A stretch of DNA of 64,000 bases. Source: Euzebyales bacterium. GTDB taxonomy: Bacteria; Actinomycetota; Nitriliruptoria; Euzebyales; JAHELV01. This document shows, in pieces, positions 52,172 to 63,579 of the stretch. The position numbers and the translations under genes were made by a program. The number at the start of each line of letters is the position of its first letter. Position 1 is the stretch's first letter. The notes under the pieces are model-generated. The model did not search any database, had not been told where the DNA came from, and was given only the letters and a program-made list of their open reading frames with translations. Location: assembly GCA_035461305.1 (NCBI GenBank), contig DATHVN010000109.1:1-64000 (forward strand), read 5' to 3'.

Positions 52172-52963
52172 GTGAGGATCATCTGCCCTGTCAAGCGGGT
52201 GCCGGACACCGCCGCGACCAAGCACGTGGACCCTGACGATCACACCGTGGATCGCGACCGGTCCGACCCGGTGCTCAATGCCAACGACGAGTGGGCGATC
52301 GAGGAAGCGCTGCAGATCGCCGAGCGCACGCCGGGTACCCAGATCATCGCGTTGTGCATGGGTCCGGACGAGGCGGGGTCGACGGTGCGCAAGGCGCTCT
52401 CGTACGGGCTGGATGGCGCGATCCAGGTGACGGATCCGGCGCTGGCCGGCAGTGACGCGGCAGCGACGGCGCGCGTCCTGGCCGGGGCCCTGGCGGGCGA
52501 GGACTATGACCTGATCGTGATGGGCAACCAGTCGTCCGACGCGCGGACGATGCTGGTGCCGGCGATGCTCGCGGCGCACCTCGGGGTGCCGGCGCTGACG
52601 TTCGTGCGCGACCTGCAGATCGACGGCGACGTCGTCACCGCGCAGCGGGAGACCCCGGCCGGCTATCAGGTGGTGCGGGCGCGGAGACCGGTCGTGGTGT
52701 CGGTGGTCGAGGCGATCAACGAACCGCGCTATCCCACGTTCAAGGGGATCATGGCGGCCAAGAAGAAGACCATCGACGTGCGCGACCTGGCGGCGATCGA
52801 CGTACCGGCAAACCGGGTGGGCCTGGATGGGTCGGCCACTGCGGTCGTGGACGTGGTGCCTCGGCCGCCGAAGCAGGCGGGCCGCGTGGTGACCGATGAT
52901 GGATCGGGCCAGCTGGGCGCGAGGGCGCTGGCCGACTGGCTGGTCGAGCAGAAGATCCTGTAG
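52172..52963 (+). CDS. etfB: Electron transfer flavoprotein beta subunit
   Basis: A 263-residue product, GTG start with GGAGGA upstream. It has IICPVKRVPDTAATKHVDPD, NANDEWAIEEALQIAE and ALCMGPDEAGSTVRKALSYG, followed by MGNQSSDARTMLVPAMLAAH and the ETF-beta signature VVSVVEAINEPRYPTFKGIM. The beta subunit binds AMP and pairs with EtfA to pass electrons from acyl-CoA dehydrogenases to the quinone pool. EtfA follows 11 bp later. A palindromic site lies just upstream. Confidence 0.92.
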   Translation: MRIICPVKRVPDTAATKHVDPDDHTVDRDRSDPVLNANDEWAIEEALQIAERTPGTQIIALCMGPDEAGSTVRKALSYGLDGAIQVTDPALAGSDAAATARVLAGALAGEDYDLIVMGNQSSDARTMLVPAMLAAHLGVPALTFVRDLQIDGDVVTAQRETPAGYQVVRARRPVVVSVVEAINEPRYPTFKGIMAAKKKTIDVRDLAAIDVPANRVGLDGSATAVVDVVPRPPKQAGRVVTDDGSGQLGARALADWLVEQKIL

Positions 52964-52974
52964 GAGGACCGGAC

Positions 52975-53946
52975 ATGACGATACTGGTGGTTGTCGAGCA
53001 CGACGCCGGAAGGCTGGGCAAGGTCTCGGGGCAGATCCTGACCGCGGCGCGTGGGCTGGCCGACGACGTGCACGCCGTCGCATGGGGACCGGGCGCGGCC
53101 GACGTCGACGGGCGGGTGGGAGCGTTCGGTGGGTCGGTGGTGCACGTGTCCGACGATCCGATCGTGACGGCGTATGCAACGGGTCCACAGGCCGCGGTGG
53201 TGGCGGCGGCCCTGGACGCGTCGGGCGCGGACACCCTGCTGTATCCGGCGGATCCGTTCGTCACCGACGTGGTCGCGACGGTCGCGGTCGCCCGCGATGC
53301 CGGCGTGATCACCGACGCGGTCGACCTCGCGGTCGGCGACGATGGCGGTCTGATCGCGACGAAGGCGATCTTCGGTGGCGACATGATCTCGACCTGCAGG
53401 GTCAGGCCCGGCCTGCTGGCGTGCATCGGTGTGAAGGCGAACGCGTTCACCGCCGAGGAGGCCGGTGGCGACCCCGCCGCGGTCGACGTGCTCGACGTGA
53501 CGGTGGACGACGCAGCGCGTGCCATCGAGGTGGTCGACGTCGTGGAGCAGTCGTCGGGGGACCGGCCCGAGATGACCGAGGCGTCGATCATCACCGCAGG
53601 TGGGCGCGGCCTGGGTGACGCCGAGGGGTTCCGCCTGATCGAGCGGTTGGCCGATGCGCTCGGAGCCGCGGTGGGTGCCTCCCGGGCTGCGACCGATGCC
53701 GGCTGGTATCCCCACCAGCATCAGATCGGTCAGACGGGCAAGACCGTCGCCCCGCAGCTGTACATCGGTTCGGGGATCTCGGGGGCGATCCAGCACCGCG
53801 CGGGCATGCAGACCTCGCAGCTGATCGCGGCGATCAACACCGACGGAGACGCGCCGATCTTCTCCATCGCCGACTTCGGGGTCGTGGGGGACCTGCATGT
53901 GGTGATCCCGGCGCTCATCGAGGAGATCGAGCAGCGCGCCGGCTGA
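52975..53946 (+). CDS. etfA: Electron transfer flavoprotein alpha subunit
   Basis: A 323-residue product with AGGAGG before the ATG. The N-terminal domain (VVVEHDAGRLGKVSGQILTA, LYPADPFVTDVVATVA) is followed by the FAD domain: GRGLGDAEGFRLIERLADAL, GASRAATDAGWYPHQHQIGQ, TGKTVAPQLYIGSGISGAIQ, and DGDAPIFSIADFGVVGDLHV. Conserved Arg, Ser and Thr residues around FAD are present. It forms a heterodimer with EtfB and is part of the same operon. Confidence 0.93.
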   Translation: MTILVVVEHDAGRLGKVSGQILTAARGLADDVHAVAWGPGAADVDGRVGAFGGSVVHVSDDPIVTAYATGPQAAVVAAALDASGADTLLYPADPFVTDVVATVAVARDAGVITDAVDLAVGDDGGLIATKAIFGGDMISTCRVRPGLLACIGVKANAFTAEEAGGDPAAVDVLDVTVDDAARAIEVVDVVEQSSGDRPEMTEASIITAGGRGLGDAEGFRLIERLADALGAAVGASRAATDAGWYPHQHQIGQTGKTVAPQLYIGSGISGAIQHRAGMQTSQLIAAINTDGDAPIFSIADFGVVGDLHVVIPALIEEIEQRAG

Positions 53947-53949
53947 CCC

Positions 53950-54483
53950 GTGGACGCCGCACCGATCATCAGGCCCGTCCGCGCCGACGAGCACGACCGC
54001 GTCGCCGAGCTGACCCTCGCGGCCTACGAGCGGCTCGGCGTCGACGTCGGGCCCTACCGCGCGTCGCTCGCCGACGTCGGCGCGCGCGCCATGGCGGTGG
54101 AGGTGCTCGTCGCGGTGCGGGGCTCGAATGTGGTGGGCGCCGTGACCTACGTGCCGGACCGCGACAGCGCCTACGCCGAGTTCGATGATGCGGACGCGGC
54201 GGGGATCCGCATGCTCGCGGTGGACCCGGACGTGCAGGGCACAGGCGTCGGCACGGCGCTCGTCGAGGCGTGCGTCGCCCGGGCGGCTGCGACGGGACGC
54301 AGCAGGATCGTGCTGCACAGCACCGCCGACATGGCGGCTGCGCGGCGGCTCTACCGTCGCCTCGGGTTCCGGCGCGCGCCGGATCGGGACTGGCAGCCCC
54401 AGCCCTACGTCGCTCTGCACGGCTACGTCCTCGCGCTCGACACTGCCGCGGCGGCCGGCAGAGCGCGTAGCGTGGGCACATGA
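53950..54483 (+). CDS. GNAT-family N-acetyltransferase
   Basis: A 177-residue product, GTG start 3 bp after etfA. The acetyl-CoA site is in IRMLAVDPDVQGTGVGTALV, with the usual Q/G-x-G-x-G/A loop, and ARRLYRRLGFRRAPDRDW follows. The substrate is unknown. Its stop overlaps the cysteine desulfurase start by four bases. Confidence 0.85.
   Translation: MDAAPIIRPVRADEHDRVAELTLAAYERLGVDVGPYRASLADVGARAMAVEVLVAVRGSNVVGAVTYVPDRDSAYAEFDDADAAGIRMLAVDPDVQGTGVGTALVEACVARAAATGRSRIVLHSTADMAAARRLYRRLGFRRAPDRDWQPQPYVALHGYVLALDTAAAAGRARSVGT
54468..54473 (+). promoter_or_regulatory. -10 box TAGCGT before the cysteine desulfurase gene
   Basis: TAGCGT lies inside the GNAT gene and ends 6 nt before the ATG at 54480. 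No Shine-Dalgarno is seen, so an internal leaderless start is possible in addition to the operon transcript. Confidence 0.35.
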
Positions 54484-55631
54484 TCTACCTCGACCACGCC
54501 GCAACGACGCCGCTCGCACCGGAGGCGCTCGCCGCGATGCTGCCGATGCTCGAGGACGGCTACGGCAACCCGTCGTCGATCCACCAGGCCGGGCGGACGG
54601 CCCGCGCCGCGGTCGAGCGCGCCCGTGAGCAGGTCGCGGCCGCCCTCGACGTCCATCCTCTCGACGTGCTGTTCACCTCCGGCGGCACCGAATCCGACAA
54701 CCAGGCAGTCAAGGGCATCGCGTGGGCGGCCCGGGACGCCGGACGTGGCGAGCACCTGATAACCACCGCGATCGAGCACCACGCCGTGCTCGACGCGGTC
54801 ACGTGGCTACGCGACGCGCAGGGCTTCGACGTGACCGTCGTCCCAGTGGGATCCGACGGCCTCGTGGATCCCGACCGCGTGCTCGACGCGGTGACCGACC
54901 GCACGGTGCTCGTGTCGATCATGGCGGCCAACAACGAGCTGGGAACCGTCCAGCCGCTCGACGTCGTCGGACCGCGGCTCGCCGAGGGCGACGTGTGCCT
55001 GCACACCGACGCCGTGCAGGCGTTCGGCCGGACGCCGCTGCGCATCGACGACTGGCACATCGGCGCACTGTCGCTGTCGGCGCACAAGTTCAACGGGCCG
55101 AAGGGCGTCGGGGTGCTCGTGCTGCGCCGCACGGTGCCGGCGACCCCGGTGCTGCACGGTGGGGGACAGGAGCGCGGGGTGCGGTCCGGAACGTTCAACG
55201 CGCCCGCCATCGTCGGCTGTGGTGCGGCGGCCGAGCTCACGATGGCTGGCGTCGAGGACGAAGTGCCGCGGCTGCGTGCCCTGCGTGACACCCTCATCGA
55301 CGGCCTGTGCGTCCTCGACGGTGTCACGCTGAACGGGTCGCCGACCGTCAGGCTGCCCCACAACGTCCACCTCGCGGTTGCCGGCTGTGACGGTGAAGCG
55401 CTCATCACGGCGTTCGACGCCGGCGGGGTGTGCGCTTCGGCCGGTTCGGCATGCCAGTCCGGTGCCGCCGCGCCCAGCCACGTGCTCGCGGCGATCGGAG
55501 CGGACGCGGACAGCGCGCACGTCCGGCTGACCTGCGGCCGGACCACGACCGCCGACGACGTCGATCGCGCGATCCCGATCATCCGCGACGCGATCAAGCA
55601 CCTGCGCGACCACGGCGGAGGCTTCCTCTAG
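54480..55631 (+). CDS. Cysteine desulfurase (IscS/NifS-type)
   Basis: A 383-residue class V PLP enzyme. It begins IYLDHAATTPLAPEALAAML, has FTSGGTESDNQAVKGIAW, TAIEHHAVLD, HTDAVQAFG, the PLP Lys in LSLSAHKFNGPKGVGV, and the catalytic Cys in CASAGSACQSGAAAPSHVL. This is the IscS/NifS short-loop class I form. It transfers sulfur from cysteine to acceptors. The mnmA gene downstream indicates a role in tRNA 2-thiouridine synthesis. Confidence 0.92.
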   Translation: MIYLDHAATTPLAPEALAAMLPMLEDGYGNPSSIHQAGRTARAAVERAREQVAAALDVHPLDVLFTSGGTESDNQAVKGIAWAARDAGRGEHLITTAIEHHAVLDAVTWLRDAQGFDVTVVPVGSDGLVDPDRVLDAVTDRTVLVSIMAANNELGTVQPLDVVGPRLAEGDVCLHTDAVQAFGRTPLRIDDWHIGALSLSAHKFNGPKGVGVLVLRRTVPATPVLHGGGQERGVRSGTFNAPAIVGCGAAAELTMAGVEDEVPRLRALRDTLIDGLCVLDGVTLNGSPTVRLPHNVHLAVAGCDGEALITAFDAGGVCASAGSACQSGAAAPSHVLAAIGADADSAHVRLTCGRTTTADDVDRAIPIIRDAIKHLRDHGGGFL

Positions 55632-55696
55632 GCTCGTGAGACCGATCCCACGCATCCGCACTGGAACACGCGTTCGATCGGTGTCAAGATGGTGAC

Positions 55697-55972
55697 ATGC
55701 GGGGTGATCGGATCGAGATCGTGGTCGACACCGGTGACGGTGTGCAGACCTTCGACGTGGTTGCCACGCGAGCGGGTCGGCGGGTCGAGGCGTCGACGAG
55801 CCGGAGCGTGGTGGAGGTCGTTGAGCTGACCCGCGGAGGCACGATCGTGCGGACCGCCCGTTTCATGGCCAACCGCGTGGTCGCGCTCGTCGAGCACCCG
55901 GCGAGTGAGCAGCGCCGTCCTTCCCCGACGCCCGACGACGCACTGGCGCTAGCCCTGCCCGACGCGGGCTGA
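55697..55972 (+). CDS. Small conserved hypothetical protein
   Basis: A 91-residue product. It has alternating strands (RIEIVVDTGDGVQTFDVVAT, SRSVVEVVELTRGGTIVRTA) followed by RFMANRVVALVEHPA, then a disordered tail. The composition and the FMANRVVALVEHP pattern resemble small actinobacterial proteins of unknown function. It sits between cysteine desulfurase and mnmA on the same strand. Confidence 0.6.
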   Translation: MRGDRIEIVVDTGDGVQTFDVVATRAGRRVEASTSRSVVEVVELTRGGTIVRTARFMANRVVALVEHPASEQRRPSPTPDDALALALPDAG

Positions 55973-56044
55973 GGCCGGACCTGCACGCGCGGACCCGCGT
56001 GCCGTGCCGGCACCGGGGTGGATGTGGGCGCCGGGCGGCGCGCG

Positions 56045-56050
56045 TATCGT
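56045..56050 (+). promoter_or_regulatory. -10 box TATCGT of mnmA
   Basis: TATCGT ends 6 nt before the ATG at 56057; the only purine-rich stretch (GAGG) is too close to the start to serve as a ribosome site. A leaderless mRNA is likely. Confidence 0.4.
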
Positions 56051-56056
56051 GAGGTC

Positions 56057-57145
56057 ATGCGCGTGCTCGTGGCGATGTCGGGCGGCGTCGACTCGTCGAT
56101 GGCCGCCGCGCTGCTCGTGGAGCAGGGCCACGACGTCACCGGGGTCCATCTGAAGATGGCCGATACGCCGTCGGGCCTGCCGGGCAGGGGCTGCTGCACG
56201 CTCGACGACGCGCGCGACGCCCGTCGCGTCGCGGACGTCCTCGGCATCCCCTTCTACGTGTGGGACCTGTCCGCCCCGTTCAGGGCCAGGGTGGTCGACG
56301 ACTTCGTCGCCGAGTACGCGGCCGGCCGCACGCCCAACCCCTGCGTGCGCTGCAACGAGCGCGTGAAGTATGCGGCCCTGCTGCAGCGCGCCCGGGCGAT
56401 GGGCTTCGACGCGCTGGCGACCGGTCACCACGTCCGGCTGCGCCACGCCGCGGGGCGCTGGCGCCTGCTCCGCGCCGCCGACCCGGACAAGGACCAGACC
56501 TACGTCCTCTACATGGCGACCCAGGAACAGCTCGCCCACACGTGCTGGCCGGTGGGGGAGCACACCAAACCGGCGCTGCGGCGCATGGCGTCCGAGCGCG
56601 GGCTGATCACGGCGCGCAAACCCGACAGCCATGACATCTGCTTCATCCCGTCGGGCGATCTGTCCGGCTTCCTGCGGCCCCGTCTGGGCAGCCGTCCAGG
56701 TCCGGTGATCGGCCCCGACGGCCGGGAGCTCGCCCGCCACGACGGTGCCTACCGGTTCACCGTCGGGCAGCGGCGGGGGCTGGGTGTGGCCGGCAGTGCC
56801 GAACCGCTCTACGTGACCGCCATCGTCGGCGACGAGGTGCACGTCGGTCCGCGCGCGGCGCTCGAGGCGGTCGAGGTGCGCGCGACCGACGTCACGTGGG
56901 TGGCCCGCGCGGTGCCCCGGCCCGGTGGCCTGACCGCCCAGGTTCGGTACCGTGGTCGTCCGCTGCCCGCGACGCTCGCACGCGACGGCGACGGACTGCG
57001 TGTGCGCTTCCACGCCGACCGTCCGGTCGGTGTGGCGCCCGGACAGGCTGTCGTGGTCTACGCCGGTGACGAGTGCCTCGGTGGCGGCACCATCGCCACG
57101 GCGACCCCGGCGCGGGCCACAGCCGAGAGCGTGGCCTCGTCGTAG
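56057..57145 (+). CDS. mnmA: tRNA-uridine 2-sulfurtransferase MnmA
   Basis: A 362-residue product, ATG at 56057. The ATP-pyrophosphatase P-loop is AMSGGVDSSMAAALLVEQG. The catalytic cysteines are in TPNPCVRCNERVKYAAL and DSHDICFIPSGD. DKDQTYVLYM and FTVGQRRGLGVAGSAEPLYV are conserved. It thiolates U34 of tRNA Lys, Glu and Gln using sulfur from the cysteine desulfurase upstream. The last 29 codons overlap the 3' end of the gene on the other strand. Confidence 0.93.
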   Translation: MRVLVAMSGGVDSSMAAALLVEQGHDVTGVHLKMADTPSGLPGRGCCTLDDARDARRVADVLGIPFYVWDLSAPFRARVVDDFVAEYAAGRTPNPCVRCNERVKYAALLQRARAMGFDALATGHHVRLRHAAGRWRLLRAADPDKDQTYVLYMATQEQLAHTCWPVGEHTKPALRRMASERGLITARKPDSHDICFIPSGDLSGFLRPRLGSRPGPVIGPDGRELARHDGAYRFTVGQRRGLGVAGSAEPLYVTAIVGDEVHVGPRAALEAVEVRATDVTWVARAVPRPGGLTAQVRYRGRPLPATLARDGDGLRVRFHADRPVGVAPGQAVVVYAGDECLGGGTIATATPARATAESVASS

Positions 57146-57714
57146 GCGTCGCGCACGGCGGGTGCACCGCGCAGGTAGCGGGCGATGGCCTTCGGGCCGA
57201 GCCGGTGGGACTCGGCCAGCCCGGCCGCTATGGTGCGCAGGTACGCCGTCGCAGGCGCGGCGCGCCGCGGCAGCCCGTCAGACGTGAACGTCACGATCGG
57301 CACACCGTCGATGCGTCCGCAGCACACGAGCATCGGGTAGTTGCCGCCTCCGGCGCGCACCGGCGTGCCCGGTGGCAGGGCGCCGACGTCGGTCGGCAGG
57401 GCGATGCCGCCGTTCTCCTGGGCGTGCACGTCGGTGAACTGGCCGGTGCGCAGCCGGTACATGCGTGCCAGGGTCCGCCCGTGTGCAGTGACGTCGACGA
57501 AGGCCATGCCACCACCACCCCACGTCCGTGACGCGCCGCCGAAGCGCAACCGCCAGGGCAGGTGGAACGGACGGTCCTCGGCAGGGGGCGTGCGGTCGCG
57601 TGCCCCCCGGTAGCGGCGGCGCCCGCCGACCGGCGTGCCGCCGTGCAGGTAGCGCTCGAACCGGTGTCGGGACAGGTTCGAGCCGTAGCTGGCGTACCAC
57701 ACGTGCGACAACAT
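57058..57714 (-). CDS. Gamma-glutamylcyclotransferase-like protein
   Basis: A 218-residue product. It starts with HVWYASYGSNLSRHRFERYL, the YGSNL motif of the gamma-glutamylcyclotransferase fold, and continues with GGGGMAFVDV, YRLRTGQFTDVHAQENGG and a C-terminal helical part (RTIAAGLAESHRLGPKAIAR). Homologues in actinobacteria are often mislabelled histone deacetylase. GGAGG lies only 1 nt before the ATG, so the TTG at 57711 may be the real start. The 3' end overlaps the 3' end of mnmA by 88 bp. The YGSNL suggests a cyclotransferase, but the usual catalytic Glu is not clear. Confidence 0.7.
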   Translation of the reverse strand: MLSHVWYASYGSNLSRHRFERYLHGGTPVGGRRRYRGARDRTPPAEDRPFHLPWRLRFGGASRTWGGGGMAFVDVTAHGRTLARMYRLRTGQFTDVHAQENGGIALPTDVGALPPGTPVRAGGGNYPMLVCCGRIDGVPIVTFTSDGLPRRAAPATAYLRTIAAGLAESHRLGPKAIARYLRGAPAVRDAYDEATLSAVARAGVAVAMVPPPRHSSPA

Positions 57715-57821
57715 GCCTCCACGTAGTGTGCCGCACCGCCTGTTGCGGGGAGCGGGTCCCTCACATCGACGGATCTCACTCCACGGACGGGCTCGGCCGC
57801 CGCCGCTGGCGACGGACGTGA

Positions 57822-59933
<2,112 letters not shown>

Positions 59934-60005
59934 CAGCGCTGGCGTGGAGGCGGCGATGGTAGCGTCGGGCCCATCTCCGACCACGCATCGGCAGGCATGC
60001 ACACC

Positions 60006-60302
60006 ATGACCCTCAGCATCGACGACGTCCGCCATGTCGCGAACCTCGCACGCCTCGCATTCGACGACGACCAGCTCGAGCAGCTGCGCGAGGAGCTCGG
60101 TCGGATCCTCGGCTACGCCGAGCAGATCGACGAGGTCGCGACCACCGACGTCCCTCCGACCAGCCACGCCTATCGGCTGACCAACGTCTGGCGCGACGAC
60201 GACGTCCGGCCGTCGCTGGAGCCCGCGGCGGCGCTCTCGACGGGACCGGCGATCGAGGACGGCCGCTTCCGCGTTCCGCGCATCATCGACGAGGACGCGT
60301 GA
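60006..60302 (+). CDS. gatC: Asp-tRNA(Asn)/Glu-tRNA(Gln) amidotransferase subunit C
   Basis: A 98-residue product. AGG lies 10 nt before the ATG at 60006 but only 1 nt before the one at 59997, which decides the start. Family residues are [40 protein letters not shown] and [20 protein letters not shown]. It stabilises GatA in the amidotransferase. The stop overlaps the gatA start. Confidence 0.9.
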   Translation: MTLSIDDVRHVANLARLAFDDDQLEQLREELGRILGYAEQIDEVATTDVPPTSHAYRLTNVWRDDDVRPSLEPAAALSTGPAIEDGRFRVPRIIDEDA

Positions 60303-61816
60303 TGACGGCCGGGAGGCCGACCGACCCGGTCGCCGTCGACGCGACCAGCCTGCTCGGCATGCTCGACGCCGGCGACGTCTCTGCGGAACAGGTCGTGGCC
60401 GCCCACCTGTCACGCATCGCCGAGCACGACGGCGAGGTGCACGCGTTCCTCTCCGTGCTCGACGAGCAGGCTCTGGACCACGCGCGGGACATCGACCGAC
60501 GGCGCTTGGCCGGCGAGCCGGTCGGGCCGCTGGCCGGCGTCCCGGTCGCGCTCAAGGACGTCCTGTGCACGCGCGGGGTCACCACGACATGTGGCTCGCG
60601 CATGCTCGCCGATCACCGGCCGCCCTACGACGCGACCGTCGTGACGCGGCTGCGGGATGCGGACGCGGTGCTGGTCGGCAAGGCCAACATGGACGAGTTC
60701 GCGATGGGCTCGTCGACGGAGAACTCCGCCTTCGGCGTCACCCGGAACCCGTGGGACCTCGGCCGCGTGCCCGGGGGTTCCTCCGGTGGGTCGGCCGCCG
60801 CGGTCGCGGCGCACTTCGCGCCGCTCGGGATCGGCACCGACACGGGCGGCTCCATCCGTCAGCCGGCCGCCCTGTGCGGTGTCGTCGGCGTGAAGCCGAC
60901 GTACGGCCGCGTCAGCCGGTACGGGCTCATCGCCTTCGCGTCGTCGCTGGACCAGGTCGGCCCCTTCGCGCGGTCGGTCACCGACGCAGCGCGGCTGTAC
61001 ACGGCCATCGCCGGTCACGATCCCCGCGACTCGACGTCGATCCCCGAGGACGTGCCGCGCCTCGCGGCGACGCTGGAGGACGGCGTCGAGGCCCTGCGCG
61101 TCGGTGTCGTGTCCGAGGCGCTGGACGAGGGCGTCGAGCGCGGTGTGGCGGCCCGGGTCCGGGAGGCGGCGCAGCTGCTCGGCAAGCTCGGTGCCGACGT
61201 CGTCGACGTCAGCCTGCCCCACGCCCGGTACGGCATCGCCGCCTACTACCTCATCGCGCCCAGCGAGGCGTCGAGTAACCTCGCCCGCTACGACGGGGTG
61301 CGCTACGGCCTGCGGGTCGACGGCGACACGACCGAGGCCATGATGGCCGCCACGCGCTCCGCAGGGTTCGGGCCCGAGGTCGTCCGGCGGATCATGATCG
61401 GCACGTACGCGCTGTCGGCCGGCTACTACGACGCCTACTACGTCAGCGCCCAGCGCGTGCGCACGCTGATCATCCGTGACTACGAGGCCGCCTTCGAGCG
61501 CTGCGACGTGGTGTTGAGCCCGACCTCGCCGTCGACGGCGTTCGAGATCGGTGCAAAGACCGACGACCCGCTGGCCATGTACCTCAACGACGTGTTCACC
61601 GTGCCGGCCAGCCTCGCAGGCATGCCCGCGCTGTCGATGCCGGCCGGGCTCGACGACAGCGGCCTGCCGGTCGGCGTGCAGCTCGTGGCGCCGTTGTTGG
61701 ACGAGGCCGTCCTGTTCCGCGCCGCACGGGCCCTGGAGGCCGAGCTGGCGTTCGACCCGGTGCCACGCGGCGCCAACGCGCTGCATGCGCCGGCCGCCGT
61801 TCGAACGAAGACATGA
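60302..61816 (+). CDS. gatA: Glu-tRNA(Gln) amidotransferase subunit A
   Basis: A 504-residue amidase-signature enzyme; its ATG shares its A with the gatC stop. The Ser-cisSer-Lys triad is visible: Lys in [13 protein letters not shown], the cis-Ser in [15 protein letters not shown], and the nucleophile in [19 protein letters not shown]. It releases ammonia from glutamine for transamidation of mischarged tRNAs. The operon continues with gatB. Confidence 0.94.
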   Translation: MTAGRPTDPVAVDATSLLGMLDAGDVSAEQVVAAHLSRIAEHDGEVHAFLSVLDEQALDHARDIDRRRLAGEPVGPLAGVPVALKDVLCTRGVTTTCGSRMLADHRPPYDATVVTRLRDADAVLVGKANMDEFAMGSSTENSAFGVTRNPWDLGRVPGGSSGGSAAAVAAHFAPLGIGTDTGGSIRQPAALCGVVGVKPTYGRVSRYGLIAFASSLDQVGPFARSVTDAARLYTAIAGHDPRDSTSIPEDVPRLAATLEDGVEALRVGVVSEALDEGVERGVAARVREAAQLLGKLGADVVDVSLPHARYGIAAYYLIAPSEASSNLARYDGVRYGLRVDGDTTEAMMAATRSAGFGPEVVRRIMIGTYALSAGYYDAYYVSAQRVRTLIIRDYEAAFERCDVVLSPTSPSTAFEIGAKTDDPLAMYLNDVFTVPASLAGMPALSMPAGLDDSGLPVGVQLVAPLLDEAVLFRAARALEAELAFDPVPRGANALHAPAAVRTKT

Positions 61817-61931
61817 GCGGAGACGTCTGCGCGGCGCCACACCCTCGGCGTGGCATGACGGCCCCGATCCGTCCGGCGGGCACGGCACGCCCATCGTCGG
61901 CCGGACGGAGTGACGAGAAGGTGCGACCAGC

Positions 61932-63407
61932 ATGAGCAGCGGCCCGATCGAGCAGGCGACCGAGTACGAGGCCGTGATCGGCCTCGAGGTGCACGTCGAG
62001 CTGTCGACGGCGACCAAGATGTTCTGTGGCTGCGCCACCGACTTCGGGGGCGAGCCCAACAGCCGCACCTGCCCTGTCTGCCTTGGCCAGCCCGGTTCGC
62101 TGCCAGTCCCCAACGCGCGAGCGATCGACTACGCCATAAGGCTCGGCCTGGCACTGGGCTGCGAGATCATCGACCACAGCCAGTTCCACAGGAAGAACTA
62201 CTTCTATCCGGACATGCCGAAGAATTACCAGATCTCGCAGTACGACGTGGCGATCTGCGAGCGCGGCCACCTCAACCTCGACCTGGACGGGCAGACGACG
62301 CGCGTCGGCATCCATCGCGTCCACATGGAGGAGGACACCGGCAAGACGGTCCACGTCGGTACGTCCGGGCGCATCCACGGCGCCGACTACAGCCTTGTCG
62401 ACTACAACCGCGCCGGGATCCCGTTGCTCGAGGTGGTCTCCGAGCCCGACCTGCGCTCGGCCTCGCAGGCGCAGGCGTACCTGGCCGAGCTGCGTGCGAT
62501 CGTGCTGGCGCTCGGCATCAGCGACGCGAAGCTCGAGGAGGGCTCGATGCGGTGCGACGCGAACATCTCACTGCGCCCGCGCGGCCACACGGTGTTCGGC
62601 ACCAGGGTGGAGGTCAAGAACCTCAACTCGATCCGGTCCCTGGGACGGGCGGTCACCCACGAGATCGAGCGCCAGGGCGACCTCCTGCGTGACGGCGTCC
62701 CGGTGACCCAGGAGACCAGGCACTGGGACGAGGACGCCGGGCACACCTCGACGTTGCGGGCCAAGGAGGAAGTCTTCGACTACCGCTACTTCCCGGATCC
62801 CGACCTGGTCGCGATCGAGCCGCCGGCAGCGTGGATCGATGAGCTGCGCGACGGGCTGCCGGAGCTCCCGGCGGCCGCCCGAGCCCGCCTGCGCGGCCTG
62901 GGGCTGGACGCCGACCGGGCGGCGACACTGGTCTCGGCGGGCCTGGCCGACGTCCTGGACGAAGCCGTTGCGGCCGGCGCGCCCGGAGGCGACGCCGGGA
63001 AGTGGCTGACCAACGAGGTGCTCGGCTGGAGCAACGAGCACGGCGTCGATCCGTCGGCCCTGACGCTGACGGGCGCGCACCTCGCCGAGCTCGTCGCGAT
63101 GGTCAACGACGGCACGCTGTCGACCAGGTTGGCCCGGCAGGTCCTCGACGGCGTCCTCGCGGGCGAGGGGGCACCGTCCGAGGTCGCTCACGACCGTGGC
63201 CTGGAGCAGGTGTCGGACACCGGCGAGCTCGGGCGCATGGTCGACGAGGCGATCGCCGCGCAGCCCGACGCCGCGCAGCGCGTCCGGGACGGCAACCACA
63301 AGGCGATCGGTGCGCTGGTCGGCGCCGTCATGAAGGCCAGCCGCGGGCAGGCCAACCCCGCCCTGGTCAACGACCTGCTGCGCGCCCGGCTGGTCGACGA
63401 CGCATGA
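61932..63407 (+). CDS. gatB: Asp/Glu-tRNA amidotransferase subunit B
   Basis: A 491-residue product with AGAAGG upstream of the ATG. It has EAVIGLEVHVELSTATKMFC with the zinc-binding Cys, CPVCLGQPGSLPVPN, KNYFYPDMPKNYQISQYD, the activating DYNRAGIPLLEVVSEPDLRS and FDYRYFPDPDL, followed by the C-terminal YqeY-like tail domain. It phosphorylates the tRNA-bound Glu or Asp before amidation. The gap after gatA (115 bp) is the only break in the gatCAB set. Confidence 0.94.
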   Translation: MSSGPIEQATEYEAVIGLEVHVELSTATKMFCGCATDFGGEPNSRTCPVCLGQPGSLPVPNARAIDYAIRLGLALGCEIIDHSQFHRKNYFYPDMPKNYQISQYDVAICERGHLNLDLDGQTTRVGIHRVHMEEDTGKTVHVGTSGRIHGADYSLVDYNRAGIPLLEVVSEPDLRSASQAQAYLAELRAIVLALGISDAKLEEGSMRCDANISLRPRGHTVFGTRVEVKNLNSIRSLGRAVTHEIERQGDLLRDGVPVTQETRHWDEDAGHTSTLRAKEEVFDYRYFPDPDLVAIEPPAAWIDELRDGLPELPAAARARLRGLGLDADRAATLVSAGLADVLDEAVAAGAPGGDAGKWLTNEVLGWSNEHGVDPSALTLTGAHLAELVAMVNDGTLSTRLARQVLDGVLAGEGAPSEVAHDRGLEQVSDTGELGRMVDEAIAAQPDAAQRVRDGNHKAIGALVGAVMKASRGQANPALVNDLLRARLVDDA

Positions 63408-63496
63408 GTGCCTCGAGCAGCGTCAGCGGTAGGGACATGTCATGAGCGGCGCGGCGGGCTGTAACCGGCGGGCGAACGGGCCCGTCACGCCTTCCG

Positions 63497-63512
63497 AGGA
63501 CCCTCGGGTCCT
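63497..63512 (+). terminator. Short hairpin after gatB
   Basis: AGGACCC, a TC loop and GGGTCCT form a 7-bp stem 90 bp after the gatB stop. It may end the gatCAB transcript. The tight 2-nt loop means only part of the stem would pair. Confidence 0.4.
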
Positions 63513-63579
63513 ACCATTGCCTGGCCCACGAAGGCGGAGACGGTGATGAAGCGACCGTGGACCCTGCTCGACGCGCACG

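Noticed and set aside
60410-62113. Minus-strand open frame of 567 codons opposite gatA/gatB
   Set aside because: Shadow of gatA; only the plus-strand reading has conserved motifs.
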